NCBI RefSeq assembly: GCF_040008265.1
Contig: NZ_CP155620.1
Coordinates: 1,550,001 to 1,614,000, forward strand
Length of the DNA stretch: 64,000 bases
DNA from: Campylobacter sp. CCS1377
Lineage (GTDB): Bacteria > Campylobacterota > Campylobacteria > Campylobacterales > Campylobacteraceae
Direction of reading: 5' to 3'
Part shown: positions 8,454-18,609 of the stretch, one piece after another
Layout of the letters: the number at the start of each line of letters is the position of its first letter
Numbering within the stretch: the first letter of the stretch is position 1
Translations under genes and position numbers: made by a program
Notes under the pieces: generated by a model
The model's input: only the letters and a program-made list of their open reading frames with translations
What the model was told of the DNA's origin: nothing
Database searches by the model: none

Positions 8454-9314
8454 TTAATTTGGCATTAATCTTGTTTTGTGAAATTTGCATCTTTTACAAA
8501 GTTCTTCTATGCGTTTATTATGATAAAAAGCCTCTTTTATAGAATTTATTCTTGCACCTTTTAAAAGCTCGTCAAAAGAATTTTCAAAAATATTTCCCAA
8601 ATTAATATCGCCTTTTGTATCCAAACAACAAGGCACGAGAGTGCCATTGCTTAAAATCCCAATTTGTTCTTTTAAGGCGTGACATTTTCCTTCTAAAAAT
8701 TGCGCCCTATCCTTTAAACTAGGCCATTTAAAAAGTTTATTTTGATTTAAAATGATATGCCTTGCAAGGCGATTTTTACTTAAGTTTTGATTAATTTTGC
8801 TTTGAAAATTTTGCTCTAAAAAATCATAAATTTGCAAATTCTCATTTGGAGCTTTGAAATTTTCATTTAAATTCCAAAGTCTAAGATTGATAAAAGAAAG
8901 GATTTTTTGCCCTAAATGCTCATTGCAAAGATCTATAATTGGCTTAAAATACTCTTCTAAAGAAAGTTTGCTTTGACTTAAAAATGCCATTAAGGAAATG
9001 TTTATTTGGCAAATATTGTCGTATTTTAGCAACAATTTACGATTTTTAGGACTAAGATAAAAGCCACTTGTAGTAATTTCTAGTTTCATTTTGTAATTTT
9101 TAGCGATTTTTAAATACTCTTCCAAATCACCCAAAAGCAAAGGATCGCCCAAAAGATGAAAGGTGAAAATTTCACTTTTTTCACAAATTTGTGCTGCAAG
9201 TTTGGCGAAATTTTCCACACCCATTATCCCGCGCTCACCTTTTTTAGAAGGACAAAAATTGCATTTTAATCCGCAAATATCACTTAATTCCACATAAATT
9301 TTTTTAAATTTCAT
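8454..9314 (-). CDS. Radical SAM / SPASM domain protein
   Basis: The product has 286 residues. The N-terminal radical SAM motif is CGLKCNFC (CxxxCxxC), at residues 14-21, in a core that includes FHLLGDPLL and a TTSG strand. A C-terminal SPASM-like auxiliary-cluster region has cysteines at CHALKEQIG, VPCCLDTKGD and LCKRCKFH. SPASM proteins modify peptides or proteins or act on small molecules; nothing in the neighbourhood defines this one's substrate. Its position next to kgtP agrees with a C. jejuni gene remembered as Cj1618c. No precursor-peptide gene is visible nearby, so a RiPP role is not supported. Confidence 0.85.
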   Translation of the reverse strand: MKFKKIYVELSDICGLKCNFCPSKKGERGIMGVENFAKLAAQICEKSEIFTFHLLGDPLLLGDLEEYLKIAKNYKMKLEITTSGFYLSPKNRKLLLKYDNICQINISLMAFLSQSKLSLEEYFKPIIDLCNEHLGQKILSFINLRLWNLNENFKAPNENLQIYDFLEQNFQSKINQNLSKNRLARHIILNQNKLFKWPSLKDRAQFLEGKCHALKEQIGILSNGTLVPCCLDTKGDINLGNIFENSFDELLKGARINSIKEAFYHNKRIEELCKRCKFHKTRLMPN

Positions 9315-9435
9315 TTATAAATTTTCCTAGTTTATTGGCTGTAAAATTTTAGTCAATAAAGTTAAATTTTGTAACATTAAAGATAAAAATCATCTGAAAA
9401 TATTTTTAATCCCATTAAAATGAAAATTAATGCTA

Positions 9436-9441
9436 TATACT
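9436..9441 (+). promoter_or_regulatory. Likely -10 element for kgtP
   Basis: TATACT lies 31 bases upstream of the kgtP ATG in A/T-rich DNA between divergent genes. A strong AAAGGAG ribosome site follows. It is a sequence match only. Confidence 0.45.
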
Positions 9442-9471
9442 GAAATTTTTATCAAAAACTAAAGGAGAAAA

Positions 9472-10749
9472 ATGACACACTCAAACACGCAAACACTCAC
9501 CAGATCACAAAAAATCCGCTCAATCATCGCCGCAAGTAGCGGAAATTTAGTAGAATGGTTTGATTTTTACATTTATGCTTTTAGTGCGACTTATTTCGCT
9601 CACACTTTTTCAACTTCTGATAATCCTTTGATTCAGCAAATCAACGCTTTTGGAGTTTTTGCTGCTGGATTTTTTATGCGTCCTATAGGTTCTTGGCTTT
9701 TTGGTTCTTTGGCTGATAAAGTGGGCCGTAAAAAATCTATGGTAATTTCAGTGATTTTAATGGCTTTGGGATCTTTTATGATTGCTGCCTTGCCAAGTAA
9801 AGATATAGTGGGGGATTTTGCCATTATTTTACTTTTACTTGCAAGACTCATACAAGGACTTAGCGTAGGTGGAGAATACGGCATAGCAGCCACTTATCTC
9901 TCAGAACTTGCTACAGAAGGCAAAAGAGGATTTTATTCTTCTTTTCAATATGTAACTCTCATTGGCGGACAACTTTTAGCAGTGGCTAGCATTAGCATTA
10001 TGTTTTTATTTTTTAGCGTTGATGAAATGAAAGAATATGCTTGGAGAATTCTCTTTGTAATTGGTGGTGTTTTAGCTCTTGGCTCACTTTTTGTGCGAAA
10101 AATTATGAATGAAAGTGCCACACAAATTCACAAACACGAAGATCGTGGGACTTTTAAAGCTTTATTTAGAACTTCCTTAAAACCTTTTTTACTTGTTCTT
10201 GGCATTACTGCTGGTGGATCTTTGGCCTTTTATACTATCACAACTTATACTAAAACCTTCATAGAGAATGCAGGTATGGATAAAGTGATAACAAATAATC
10301 TTTTCTTAGGTGCTTTGTTTATTTTAATGATCATTCAACCTCTTTTTGGTCTTTTAGGCGATAAAATAGGACATAAACAATCTTTGATCATTTTTACCAT
10401 CTTAGCTTTCTTTGGAATTTATCCTATTTTTATGTTTATTGATACTTATGCGCAAAGTTCAGCATTTTTAATTTTCATCTTGGTTGTAGTTTTATTTGCC
10501 ATTTTAAGTTTTTACACTTCAGTTGCAGGAATTTTTAAAGCCAAACTATTTCCTGAACATGTAAGGGCTTTGGGTACTGGCTTGGGCTATGCAATATCTA
10601 ATGCAATTTTTGGCGGTTCAGCACCATGGGTAGCTTTACAATTTAAAAATGCAGGGATAGAAAAAGGCTTTTTTGTCTATATCGCTGTGCTTATTTTATT
10701 TATGTTTATAGCGACTTTATGTTTGCCTAAAAAATCAGAGCTTAACTGA
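9472..10749 (+). CDS. kgtP: Alpha-ketoglutarate permease (MFS)
   Basis: This is a proton-coupled dicarboxylate symporter of the metabolite:H+ symporter branch of the major facilitator superfamily, in the inner membrane. Diagnostic segments are GNLVEWFDFYIYAFSATYF at about residues 25-43, RPIGSWLFGSLADKVGRKKS (MFS signature loop 2-3) near residue 73, and GLSVGGEYGIAATYLSE near residue 125. Twelve hydrophobic helices fit 425 residues. The 3' end overlaps mutY on the opposite strand by 15 bases, the same convergent pair that I recall from C. jejuni. The precise substrate (2-oxoglutarate versus a related dicarboxylate) is inferred from family resemblance. Confidence 0.92.
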   Translation: MTHSNTQTLTRSQKIRSIIAASSGNLVEWFDFYIYAFSATYFAHTFSTSDNPLIQQINAFGVFAAGFFMRPIGSWLFGSLADKVGRKKSMVISVILMALGSFMIAALPSKDIVGDFAIILLLLARLIQGLSVGGEYGIAATYLSELATEGKRGFYSSFQYVTLIGGQLLAVASISIMFLFFSVDEMKEYAWRILFVIGGVLALGSLFVRKIMNESATQIHKHEDRGTFKALFRTSLKPFLLVLGITAGGSLAFYTITTYTKTFIENAGMDKVITNNLFLGALFILMIIQPLFGLLGDKIGHKQSLIIFTILAFFGIYPIFMFIDTYAQSSAFLIFILVVVLFAILSFYTSVAGIFKAKLFPEHVRALGTGLGYAISNAIFGGSAPWVALQFKNAGIEKGFFVYIAVLILFMFIATLCLPKKSELN

Positions 10750-11751
10750 TTTCAAAGCCTTTAAAGAAAGTGCCGAAAGTGCGGTGCTTTCCAATTCTTC
10801 TAAACTTTTAAATTCATAATTTCTATCTTCATCTTTTAAAATTTGATGATAGATTTTTATATTTAATTTATATTTAGTGTAGCTGTGTTTAAATTCGCCT
10901 AAGAATTTTGCATTTTCAAAAACGATTTCCTCTTCTTTGAAAAAAGGAAAATTATACATTCCTTTATAGAGTTTATCTTGACTTTTTTGCACACCAAATT
11001 TGTGTTTAAATTCAAGCAAAAAAAGCTTTAAATTTAGATTTTCATAAATGATTTTTTTCTTTTTTCCATAAAGCTGCGGCTCATATTTACCTTTACAAAA
11101 GTCATACATTGGACAAATTCCACATTTTGCACTTTTTGGTAAACAAACCAAAGCTCCAAGATCCAATAAAGCTTGATTGTGATTAAACGCATCATTTAAA
11201 TTTAAAAGTTTTTTAGCTTTGATTTCAAGTTCATTCATACTGGGATTTTTTAAAGCAAAAAGGCGTGAGAGCACACGCGAGATATTGCCATCAACAAAAG
11301 ACACTTTTTCATCATAACCAAAACAAGCAATCGCCCCTGCAGTATAAGCTCCTATACCGCTAAGACTTTTTAAATCTCTAACCTGTCTAGGAAGTTTACT
11401 ATTAAATTTACTCACACATTCCAAAGCCGCTTGTTTCAAATTTCTAGCACGGCTATAATATCCAAGGCCTTGCCAAGCCTTTAAAAGCTCATCTTCATCA
11501 CAATCAGCCAAACTTTGCAAAGTAGGAAATTTTTGTAAAAAAGGGAAATAAAACTTTTGCAAAACAGATTTTACTTGCGTTTGCTGAAGCATAATTTCAC
11601 TGATATAAACCCCATAAGCTCTACTAATATCCTTTAATCTTTCATCGCAATTTTCACTCTCTAAATTCCGCCAAGGCAAATTTTTGCGTCCGTTTTTCTC
11701 ATACCAAAGGAGTAAATTTTCTTGTAAAATTTTAATTTGTTTTAACACCAC
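10735..11751 (-). CDS. mutY: A/G-specific adenine glycosylase MutY
   Basis: MutY removes adenine mispaired with 8-oxoguanine, preventing G:C to T:A mutation. The helix-hairpin-helix region LKSLSGIGAYTAGAIACFG is near residue 128, the catalytic Asp in VDGNISRVLSR near residue 153, and catalytic Glu context in ISEIMLQQTQV near residue 51. The 4Fe-4S motif Cx6Cx2Cx5C is at CLPKSAKCGICPMYDFC. The C-terminal 8-oxoG recognition domain is present, for 338 residues in all. The start is GTG, with a weak ribosome site; a second GTG follows directly. It matters here because phase-variable tracts depend on the cell's mutation and repair balance. Confidence 0.95.
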   Translation of the reverse strand: MVLKQIKILQENLLLWYEKNGRKNLPWRNLESENCDERLKDISRAYGVYISEIMLQQTQVKSVLQKFYFPFLQKFPTLQSLADCDEDELLKAWQGLGYYSRARNLKQAALECVSKFNSKLPRQVRDLKSLSGIGAYTAGAIACFGYDEKVSFVDGNISRVLSRLFALKNPSMNELEIKAKKLLNLNDAFNHNQALLDLGALVCLPKSAKCGICPMYDFCKGKYEPQLYGKKKKIIYENLNLKLFLLEFKHKFGVQKSQDKLYKGMYNFPFFKEEEIVFENAKFLGEFKHSYTKYKLNIKIYHQILKDEDRNYEFKSLEELESTALSALSLKALKSVKL

Positions 11752-11792
11752 TTTTTAAAGCTTTCTTTTGTGATTATTTAAATTATAAAAAA

Positions 11793-12215
11793 CTACCGAA
11801 TTTTTTTTAATTTTCCACGATTTAGTTTTATAATTTTTGATGGAGTATTTTCAAAAAAAACCTCATCAAGCACCACATTGGCTACACTTCTAGCCCAAAT
11901 TTCATCAAATTTTTGTCCATGTTTGTTAGCAGAAGATGAGTAAAAATAGCCATTTTCTTCTAAAAATTTCGCATGAGCACATTCTTTTACTATGCGAATG
12001 GCTTTTGTATTTGGATAAATAAAAGTCGTTTTTTTGGCACGACGCACTAAATTTTTAAACCCACTTGGGACTCTTGCTAAATTCTTTAACTCACTAAATT
12101 TCGCAGAAGTGATTAGACAAGGCTGATCTTTAGCCCTGCCCTTTAAAGCATTAAGTTCTTTTAAATCTTTACTCAAAAATCCCGCTGTAGTATCGGTTTG
12201 TGCTAGATAAATCAA
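11793..12215 (-). CDS. Short Sua5/YciO/YrdC-family protein
   Basis: The product has 140 residues, whereas TsaC/YrdC proteins usually have about 185-200. Family motifs are still recognisable: [12 protein letters not shown] replaces the usual (P)TDTVYGLG-type motif, [11 protein letters not shown] matches the KxR-binding segment, and SSSANKHGQ matches SxN. The family makes threonylcarbamoyl-AMP for the t6A modification of tRNA; whether this compact form does so is inference. The start is TTG and overlaps the carB TGA (TTGA), so translation is coupled to carB. The stop lies about 40 bases before mutY. Confidence 0.75.
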   Translation of the reverse strand: MIYLAQTDTTAGFLSKDLKELNALKGRAKDQPCLITSAKFSELKNLARVPSGFKNLVRRAKKTTFIYPNTKAIRIVKECAHAKFLEENGYFYSSSANKHGQKFDEIWARSVANVVLDEVFFENTPSKIIKLNRGKLKKIR

Positions 12216-15200
12216 GCCTTTAAATACTCCTGCAAGCTTTTCACTTCTAGATAGCTTTTGCTTTGTATTGCTTTGATTGATTTTGCTCCCGCAAAGGCTG
12301 AGCGTAAATTTGTAAAATAAGGGATTTTAAAACGGATAATATTTTCACGGATTTTTTTCGTATCCCCCGCAAAACTATGACTATCACTTGTATTAATCAC
12401 TAGCTGAATTTCCCCATTTTTTAATCTATCTTCAACATTTGGACGCCCTTCTGAAATTTTATGCACAAGCTCACACTCAAAACCATTTTCTAAAATTTCT
12501 TTGCAAGTTCCGCTTGTAGCCATAAGTTTAAAACCCAGCTTTGAATACTCGCTTGCTAACTTTTTAGCATATTTTTTATCTTTTTCTTTTAAAGAAATAA
12601 AAACCACGCCATTTTCTGGCAAATGATTAAAAGATGAAACTTGACTTTTTGCAAAAGAATTAGCAAAATCTTTGCTTATCCCCATTACTTCGCCAGTTGA
12701 ACGCATTTCAGGCCCTAGCTCTAAATCACTTCCGCTAAGCTTTGCAAAAGGAAATACCGCTTCTTTAACGCTAATATATTTTGAAGATTTAGGACGCAAA
12801 ATTTTGCCATCAAAATTTACCACGCTAAAAGCATCGTAAAATTTCAAAGCTTCTTTTAAATTTCCTTGCCACATCACACGCGTTGCAACTTTTGCTAAAG
12901 GTACTCCCGTAGCTTTACTTACAAAAGGCACGGTGCGACTTGCTCTAGGATTAACCTCTATCATATAAAGTTCGTTTTCATAAATGGCAAATTGTATATT
13001 TAAAAGTCCTACAACGCCTAAATTTAAAGCAATATCTGCGGTTTTTTGCACAATTTGCTCTTGCATTTTTTCATCGATATTACAAGGTGGCAATGAACAT
13101 GCACTATCGCCTGAGTGAATCCCAGCTTCTTCAATATGCTCCATAATCCCAGCCACATAAACATCTTTTCCATCACTTATAGCATCAACATCAATTTCAG
13201 TTGCATTATCTAAATACTGATCGATTAAAACAGGACTTTTATCACTTACATCAACCGCTTCTTGCATATAAAGTCTAAGCTCAACCTCATCGCTTACAAC
13301 ACGCATTGCACGCCCACCCAAAACATAGCTTGGTCTTACAAGTACAGGATAGCCAATTTCACTAGCTTTTAAAACGGCTTCTTCTACGCTTGTAGCGGTA
13401 GAATTTTTAGGTTGATTAATACCAAGTCTTGTGATAAATTCAGCAAATTTCTTTCTATCTTCTGCCATATCAATCACTCTAGCACTTGTGCCTATAATCT
13501 TAGCACCAAAAGCACTAAGACGTTTAGCAAATTTAAGCGGTGTTTGTCCGCCAAAATGCACTATAAGCCCATCAGGCTTTTCGCGTTCAATCACCCCACG
13601 CAAATGCTCAAAATCAATAGGTTCAAAATACAGAATATCACTCGTATCATAATCGGTTGAAACGGTTTCAGGATTACAATTATACATAATGGTTTTTATA
13701 CCCATATCTTTTAATGCAAAAGAAGCATGCACACAAGCATAGTCAAATTCAATTCCCTGTCCTATACGGTTTGGTCCACCACCTATAATCATCACTTTTT
13801 TCTCTTTTTTATCTCTTGCTTCATTTTTGCTTTGAGTAAGTTCACTAACATTTATGCTTGAGTAAAGATAAGGGGTTAAAGCTTCAAATTCACCCGCACA
13901 AGTATCAACTTCGCTGTATTCTGGGATAATTTTTTGCTTCATTCTTGCATAATAAATATCGTTTTGACTTAATTCTAAATTGTCCTTTAAATTTACAAGC
14001 AAAGCAATCATTTTATCAGAATACCCCATAGTTTTTGCTTTTCTTAAAAGAGTTTTATTATTTAAAATATCCATATCAATTTGTTCTTCAAAATCAACAA
14101 TTTCTTTAATTTGCGTTAAAAACCAAGGATCAATTTTACAAAACTCATGCAATTCATCAACACTAAAACCTTCTCTAAAAGCTTGCGCGATATATAATAA
14201 ACGCTTTTCATTGGCATTGCGAATTTTAAAGATAAGATCGTTTTTATCTTCAAATTTTACCCTATCAAAACCGCTCAAATTTCTCTCTAAAGAACAAAGT
14301 GCCTTTTGTATGCTTTCTTTAAAAGTGCGACCAATCGCCATCACTTCGCCCACACTTTTCATCGCCGTACCTAAAGTTGTATTTGCACTTGGGAATTTTT
14401 CAAAAGTAAATCTTGGAATTTTCGTAACAATATAATCAATCACTGGCTCAAAACTAGCAGGAGTTGCCGTAATATCATTTTTAATCTCATCTAAGCTAAA
14501 ACCCACTGCCAAAAGCGTAGCAACTTTGGCTATAGGATAACCTGTTGCCTTAGAAGCTAGAGCACTTGATCTTGAAACTCTTGGATTCATTTCTATAACT
14601 ATCATTCTACCATTGCTAGGATTTATAGCAAATTGCACATTACTTCCACCAGTATCAACGCCAATTTCACGCAAAATAGCAAAAGAAGCATTACGCATGA
14701 CTTGATACTCTTTATCTGTTAAAGTAAGCGCGGGCGCAACTGTGATACTATCTCCTGTATGCACGCCCATAGGATCAAGATTTTCTATACTACACACGAT
14801 GATACAATTATCATTTTTATCGCGTATGACTTCCATTTCATATTCTTTCCACCCTAACAAACTCTCTTCAATGAGAATTTCGTGTATTGGAGAAAGGGCT
14901 AAGGCTGTATTTGCTAGTTCTTTAAACTCGTCCATATTATAAACCACGCCACTTCCAGCACCACCTAAGGTATAAGAAGCTCGGATCATCAAAGGAAAAC
15001 CGATCTCTTGCGTAGCTTTTAAAGCTTCGTCATAATCATACGCATACATGGATTTTGGCAAATCCATACCGATTTTTTTCATACACTCTTTAAAGACTTG
15101 GCGATCTTCACCTTTTTTAATGGCTTCTGGATTGGCTCCTAAAAATTTCACATCACCCAAAAGTCCGCTTTCATAGACTTCCATAGCCACATTTAAAGCC

Positions 15201-15481
15201 ACTTGTCCGCCCATAGTCGGTAAAATAGCATCGATTTTTTCTTTTTTGATGATACTTAAAATACTTTCTTTTGTTATTGGCTCTATGTAAGTTGCATCAG
15301 CAAATTCAGGATCCGTCATAATGGTCGCTGGGTTTGAGTTTATAAGTACAACACGATAACCTAATTCTTTCAAAGTCTTAGCCGCCTGAGTGCCAGAGTA
15401 ATCAAATTCACAAGCTTGACCTATCACAATAGGCCCACTTCCTATAAGTAAAATATTTTTTATATCAGTTCTTTTTGGCAT
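12212..15481 (-). CDS. carB: Carbamoyl-phosphate synthase large subunit
   Basis: CarB makes carbamoyl phosphate for arginine and pyrimidine synthesis from bicarbonate, ATP and ammonia delivered by CarA. The duplicated architecture is plain. The first half begins with [20 protein letters not shown] and an ATP-grasp fold ([28 protein letters not shown]). The second half begins at [20 protein letters not shown] near residue 565, with [19 protein letters not shown]-terminal MGS-like allosteric domain follows ([20 protein letters not shown]). The length of 1089 residues is full. carA is not in the window, as expected if unlinked in Campylobacter. Confidence 0.97.
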   Translation of the reverse strand: MPKRTDIKNILLIGSGPIVIGQACEFDYSGTQAAKTLKELGYRVVLINSNPATIMTDPEFADATYIEPITKESILSIIKKEKIDAILPTMGGQVALNVAMEVYESGLLGDVKFLGANPEAIKKGEDRQVFKECMKKIGMDLPKSMYAYDYDEALKATQEIGFPLMIRASYTLGGAGSGVVYNMDEFKELANTALALSPIHEILIEESLLGWKEYEMEVIRDKNDNCIIVCSIENLDPMGVHTGDSITVAPALTLTDKEYQVMRNASFAILREIGVDTGGSNVQFAINPSNGRMIVIEMNPRVSRSSALASKATGYPIAKVATLLAVGFSLDEIKNDITATPASFEPVIDYIVTKIPRFTFEKFPSANTTLGTAMKSVGEVMAIGRTFKESIQKALCSLERNLSGFDRVKFEDKNDLIFKIRNANEKRLLYIAQAFREGFSVDELHEFCKIDPWFLTQIKEIVDFEEQIDMDILNNKTLLRKAKTMGYSDKMIALLVNLKDNLELSQNDIYYARMKQKIIPEYSEVDTCAGEFEALTPYLYSSINVSELTQSKNEARDKKEKKVMIIGGGPNRIGQGIEFDYACVHASFALKDMGIKTIMYNCNPETVSTDYDTSDILYFEPIDFEHLRGVIEREKPDGLIVHFGGQTPLKFAKRLSAFGAKIIGTSARVIDMAEDRKKFAEFITRLGINQPKNSTATSVEEAVLKASEIGYPVLVRPSYVLGGRAMRVVSDEVELRLYMQEAVDVSDKSPVLIDQYLDNATEIDVDAISDGKDVYVAGIMEHIEEAGIHSGDSACSLPPCNIDEKMQEQIVQKTADIALNLGVVGLLNIQFAIYENELYMIEVNPRASRTVPFVSKATGVPLAKVATRVMWQGNLKEALKFYDAFSVVNFDGKILRPKSSKYISVKEAVFPFAKLSGSDLELGPEMRSTGEVMGISKDFANSFAKSQVSSFNHLPENGVVFISLKEKDKKYAKKLASEYSKLGFKLMATSGTCKEILENGFECELVHKISEGRPNVEDRLKNGEIQLVINTSDSHSFAGDTKKIRENIIRFKIPYFTNLRSAFAGAKSIKAIQSKSYLEVKSLQEYLKA

Positions 15482-15564
15482 GAGTATTCCTAGCTAAATT
15501 TAATTTACAAAACTTGAAATTATAACAAAAAAAGGCTTCTATTAAGCAAAGCGAAACAAACTTT

Positions 15565-16245
15565 TTAAAAAGTTTTATCTAATTTTTCGTAAAAACTTAA
15601 ACTCGTCGCGCCAAATTTCTTTAGCTTAACTCGGGTAAAATTACAAAGATTTTGTGGAGTTGTTATATAAGAATGATGCTCGATAATAAATTGAACAAGG
15701 TGCGTTGTGTTTAAATTTTCAATTAAAGCATAAACTCTTTCATAAATATCACAAAAACCCTCACGGATACTAAAAGGCGGATCAAAGTAAAGCACAAATT
15801 CTTGCTCGATTTTTTCAACAAATGTGGGTAAAATTTTAAAAGTATCCCCATGCAAAACGATTAAATTTTCATCAATTATCTTAGCATTTTGCGCAGCGAT
15901 CTCATAAGCTTTTTTATCAAATTCTATAGCATAAGCTTTTAAAGCATTATTACTCAAAGCTTCTGCTGCCATCAAAGCGCTGCCACCAAAAGCTTCAATG
16001 AAAATTTTATCCCTTAAATTTGTTCTTAAAACATTAAAAACACAAGCTTTGACAATACTTTTTGTACTTCTAGTAGTTTCAAGGCTAGGTAAGCGAAGTT
16101 TTTTGCCTTTAAATTTACCACTCTCTATGAACGAAAAAAGTTTTAGATCTTTTGTGTTTTTTTGATTTTTTTGAGATTTTTTTTTCTCTTCTTTTTTATC
16201 AAATTTAGCCAAAAAATCTTTTACGCTTTTAAAATCATTACTCAT
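15565..16245 (-). CDS. rsmD: RsmD-family 16S rRNA (guanine-N2)-methyltransferase
   Basis: RsmD methylates G966 of 16S rRNA during 30S assembly. Family features are SGKFKGKKLRLPS near residue 42, the TRSTKSIVKACVFNVL segment, the SAM-binding loop IEAFGGSALMAAEALS near residue 83 and the catalytic DPPF tetrapeptide (YFDPPFS) near residue 155. The 226 residues include a Lys-rich N-terminal extension of about 35 residues that E. coli RsmD lacks. It overlaps the preceding gene by eight bases, so it belongs to a three-gene minus-strand unit. It could be described as a generic DNA methyltransferase, but the DPPF motif with this N-terminal region favours RsmD. Confidence 0.82.
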   Translation of the reverse strand: MSNDFKSVKDFLAKFDKKEEKKKSQKNQKNTKDLKLFSFIESGKFKGKKLRLPSLETTRSTKSIVKACVFNVLRTNLRDKIFIEAFGGSALMAAEALSNNALKAYAIEFDKKAYEIAAQNAKIIDENLIVLHGDTFKILPTFVEKIEQEFVLYFDPPFSIREGFCDIYERVYALIENLNTTHLVQFIIEHHSYITTPQNLCNFTRVKLKKFGATSLSFYEKLDKTF

Positions 16246-16621
16246 CTTGCAAAGCTTTTAAAAGTTTGTCGCGGAATTTAAGGGCAATTTTTCCAACTTC
16301 TTCTACGCATTCTTGATACATTTGTTTGCTTAATTCATCAATTTTTTTTTCTAAAACCTTCTTTTTTTTCTCATAAATTTTATCAGCTGTGTAACAAAAC
16401 CCACTGTAAAACTGCTCTAAAGTTGCAATGAGCTCTTTTTTGCTGAAAGGACTTTGGAGCAAAGAAGAGTCACTATTAACGATAAATTGCGGTATAGAAG
16501 AATTTAACTTAGTATCTGTGATGATAAAGTCACAATCCTTTTTCATCACCAAATATTCTTTTAAAAATAATTGCAAGGTTCTTTCCGTCAATACATCTTT
16601 ACACTCTATGCAAATTTTCAT
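16238..16621 (-). CDS. Conserved hypothetical protein (Cj1460-like)
   Basis: The product has 127 residues from the preferred ATG at 16621, which overlaps the upstream stop as ATGA. A start seven codons earlier (16642) is possible. The N-terminal part MKICIECKDV and TERTLQLFLKEYL suggest a small alpha/beta domain (KDCDFIITDTK). The C-terminal third is a highly charged helix (KIYEKKKKVLEKKIDELSKQ) likely to form a coiled coil. I recognise no enzymatic motif. The coupling to rsmD and to the upstream gene suggests a shared, perhaps ribosome-related, context, but no function can be assigned. Confidence 0.8.
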   Translation of the reverse strand: MKICIECKDVLTERTLQLFLKEYLVMKKDCDFIITDTKLNSSIPQFIVNSDSSLLQSPFSKKELIATLEQFYSGFCYTADKIYEKKKKVLEKKIDELSKQMYQECVEEVGKIALKFRDKLLKALQDE

Positions 16622-17694
16622 ACCAAACTCACTTTTAGACAATGCTCTTTTAAGCTTGGATTTTGAATACCTTGTATAAGACCTAAAAATTCCATACGAT
16701 TTAAAATATAAAAATCCTCAAAATTCCTTCCGCTGACTTGCATTAATTTTTTTGCACAAGTATCAAACATATAAAAATCTTTCACTTTATCGACAACCAA
16801 AAAATCACATCCGCTATCATAAGCATCCAAAACAATATTTGCAGCCATTTTATAAGCTAGTTCGCTATCTAAATTTAAAAGCTCATAGCCACTATTTTTG
16901 TCTGCATTTTCAAAATCGATAAATTTAGCCAAAAGCTGAGTTTTTAAGCCTTCACAAGGCTTAAAACCATAGCATCCTATATTAAAATTTTCAAAATAAT
17001 GCTTTATATTTTCAAATTCTTTTTTTTGACAATTATTTTCTTTGTGTTTTATTTTCTTATCAGGATTTAATAATTTTTCATCAAACATATTTAGTTTTAA
17101 AATTTCTTCTTGAAGACTTAAAATAGCACTTTCAAGCTGAATATCATCGCCTTTGATATGATAAAAAATTCCTTTTTCTGTATCAGAAATAATTTTTAAA
17201 AATTTCATTTTCTTATCTGGATATTTTTCTATCATTTCAAACACAAAATAAAACAAAGCATCACCCATATATTCAGGATGAAAGGCCAAAATCTCACTCG
17301 TATAATAAAAATGCTCCAAATTCTCATACAAACGCTTATCTTCAGAACTTACCAAAGAAGCTACATGATCGAATTTAGCCAAAAAATCGCTTTTGTCAAA
17401 AATAAAATCCTTTTTGGCTCTTTTGGTGCTTAAAGGCTCTAAAACAAGTTCTAAGCCAAATTTTTGGACAATATATTTTAAAGAAGCACAAAGTTGCATT
17501 GGAGTTTTGTTAACAAAAATATAAGCATTTTGATTTTTCTCAAAATCAAAATAAATATCGTCCTCTTGCACCCCTAAAAATAGATCATAAAGTGTATTAA
17601 ATTTTTCATAATCATCATAAACATAAGGCTTATAATAACTCTCATAATCCTTGCTTTGATCAAATCTAAAAAGGCGTAATTGTAAGCTTTTCAT
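16618..17694 (-). CDS. Conserved hypothetical protein (Cj1459-like)
   Basis: A 358-residue cytoplasmic protein without signal peptide or membrane segments. It starts MKSLQLRLFRFD with an ATG immediately downstream of the divergent thiL promoter region. The centre is rich in charged helices, and several Cys residues are scattered near the C-terminus (SGCDFLVV, FDTCAKKLM). The C-terminal segment YELLNLDSELAYKMAANIVLDAYDSGCDFLVV suggests an alpha/beta element. I do not recognise a named family. It is the first gene of the unit with the 127-residue protein and rsmD. Confidence 0.8.
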   Translation of the reverse strand: MKSLQLRLFRFDQSKDYESYYKPYVYDDYEKFNTLYDLFLGVQEDDIYFDFEKNQNAYIFVNKTPMQLCASLKYIVQKFGLELVLEPLSTKRAKKDFIFDKSDFLAKFDHVASLVSSEDKRLYENLEHFYYTSEILAFHPEYMGDALFYFVFEMIEKYPDKKMKFLKIISDTEKGIFYHIKGDDIQLESAILSLQEEILKLNMFDEKLLNPDKKIKHKENNCQKKEFENIKHYFENFNIGCYGFKPCEGLKTQLLAKFIDFENADKNSGYELLNLDSELAYKMAANIVLDAYDSGCDFLVVDKVKDFYMFDTCAKKLMQVSGRNFEDFYILNRMEFLGLIQGIQNPSLKEHCLKVSLV

Positions 17695-17787
17695 AAGAAA
17701 TCCTAAGTGAATTTTTCTTTCAATTATATAAAATTTTTTTAAACTATAAAAGTAAGATTTAAAAGGAAATTTTATAAAATTTTTCCC

Positions 17788-18609
17788 ATGAATAAAGAAG
17801 ATTTTGTAATTAAAGCCTTTTTAAATGAAAAAAATGGTGATGATGGTGCGATTATCGATAATTGGTGTTTTAGCAAAGATTTATTTTGTGAAAATGTGCA
17901 TTTTAAAAGAAAATGGTTAAATTTAGAACAAATTGCTACAAAGGCTATGCTTGTTAATATTTCAGATGCCATTGTGATGAATGCGAGACCAAAATACGCA
18001 CTTTTAGGACTTGCTTTGCCTAAAAATTTAAGTTTTGATGAAATCAAAGCTTTACAGAAAGGCTTTTTAAAAACTGCTAAAAAATTTGACATAAAAATCA
18101 TAGGTGGTGATACAATAAGTAACGATAAAATAGATATTAGCATCACCATCATTTCTAAAATAGAAAAAAATGCGGTTTTTAGAAAAGGCTTAAAAAAAGG
18201 ACATTTGCTAGCTTACACGGGAGAATTAGGGCAAAGTTTAAAAGGACTTGAAATTTTGCAAAATGGCGGGATTTTAAGTTCAAATCATCGTTTTATAAAG
18301 CCAAAATTAAGAGCGGAATTTTTTTATGAACTTGCGCCTTTTATAAGTTGCGCTATGGATATTTCAGATGGTCTAAGTAAAGATTTATCAAGGCTTTTAG
18401 CACAAAATAAATGCGGTATTTTATGGTTTAGAAAGCTTGATAATTACATACTTTATAGCGGTGAAGAATATGAAATTTTATTTGGTTTTGATGAAAAAAA
18501 TCGCAAAATTATAGAACAAATTGCCAAAAAGCATCGTGTAAAATTAAATATTTTTGGTAAAGCAGTGAAAGGAAAATATGAATTTAGCGGAAGAGAACAC
18601 CATTTTTAA
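17788..18609 (+). CDS. thiL: Thiamine-monophosphate kinase ThiL
   Basis: ThiL phosphorylates thiamine monophosphate to thiamine diphosphate. Motifs of the ThiL/PurM superfamily are present: NGDDGAIID near residue 16 (Asp-rich N-terminal motif), [19 protein letters not shown] near residue 55, [11 protein letters not shown] near residue 109 and [11 protein letters not shown] near residue 191. The 273 residues are short compared with about 325 in E. coli, as usual in Campylobacter. The ATG follows an AAGGA whose spacing is long, about 20 bases, so initiation may be weak. It overlaps truD by 32 bases, and both genes read away from the 16618-17694 gene. Confidence 0.9.
   Translation: MNKEDFVIKAFLNEKNGDDGAIIDNWCFSKDLFCENVHFKRKWLNLEQIATKAMLVNISDAIVMNARPKYALLGLALPKNLSFDEIKALQKGFLKTAKKFDIKIIGGDTISNDKIDISITIISKIEKNAVFRKGLKKGHLLAYTGELGQSLKGLEILQNGGILSSNHRFIKPKLRAEFFYELAPFISCAMDISDGLSKDLSRLLAQNKCGILWFRKLDNYILYSGEEYEILFGFDEKNRKIIEQIAKKHRVKLNIFGKAVKGKYEFSGREHHF

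Noticed and set aside
8357-8542. Short plus-strand frame of 61 codons
   Set aside because: No ribosome site, overlaps the radical SAM gene on the other strand, and covers the inverted repeat.
8454-9314. RiPP maturase system around the SPASM protein
   Set aside because: No small precursor-like gene or dedicated exporter is adjacent; neighbours are topA and kgtP.
13412-14942. Several plus-strand frames of 66-151 codons opposite carB
   Set aside because: They are mirror frames of a clear carB gene and have no ribosome site or family resemblance.
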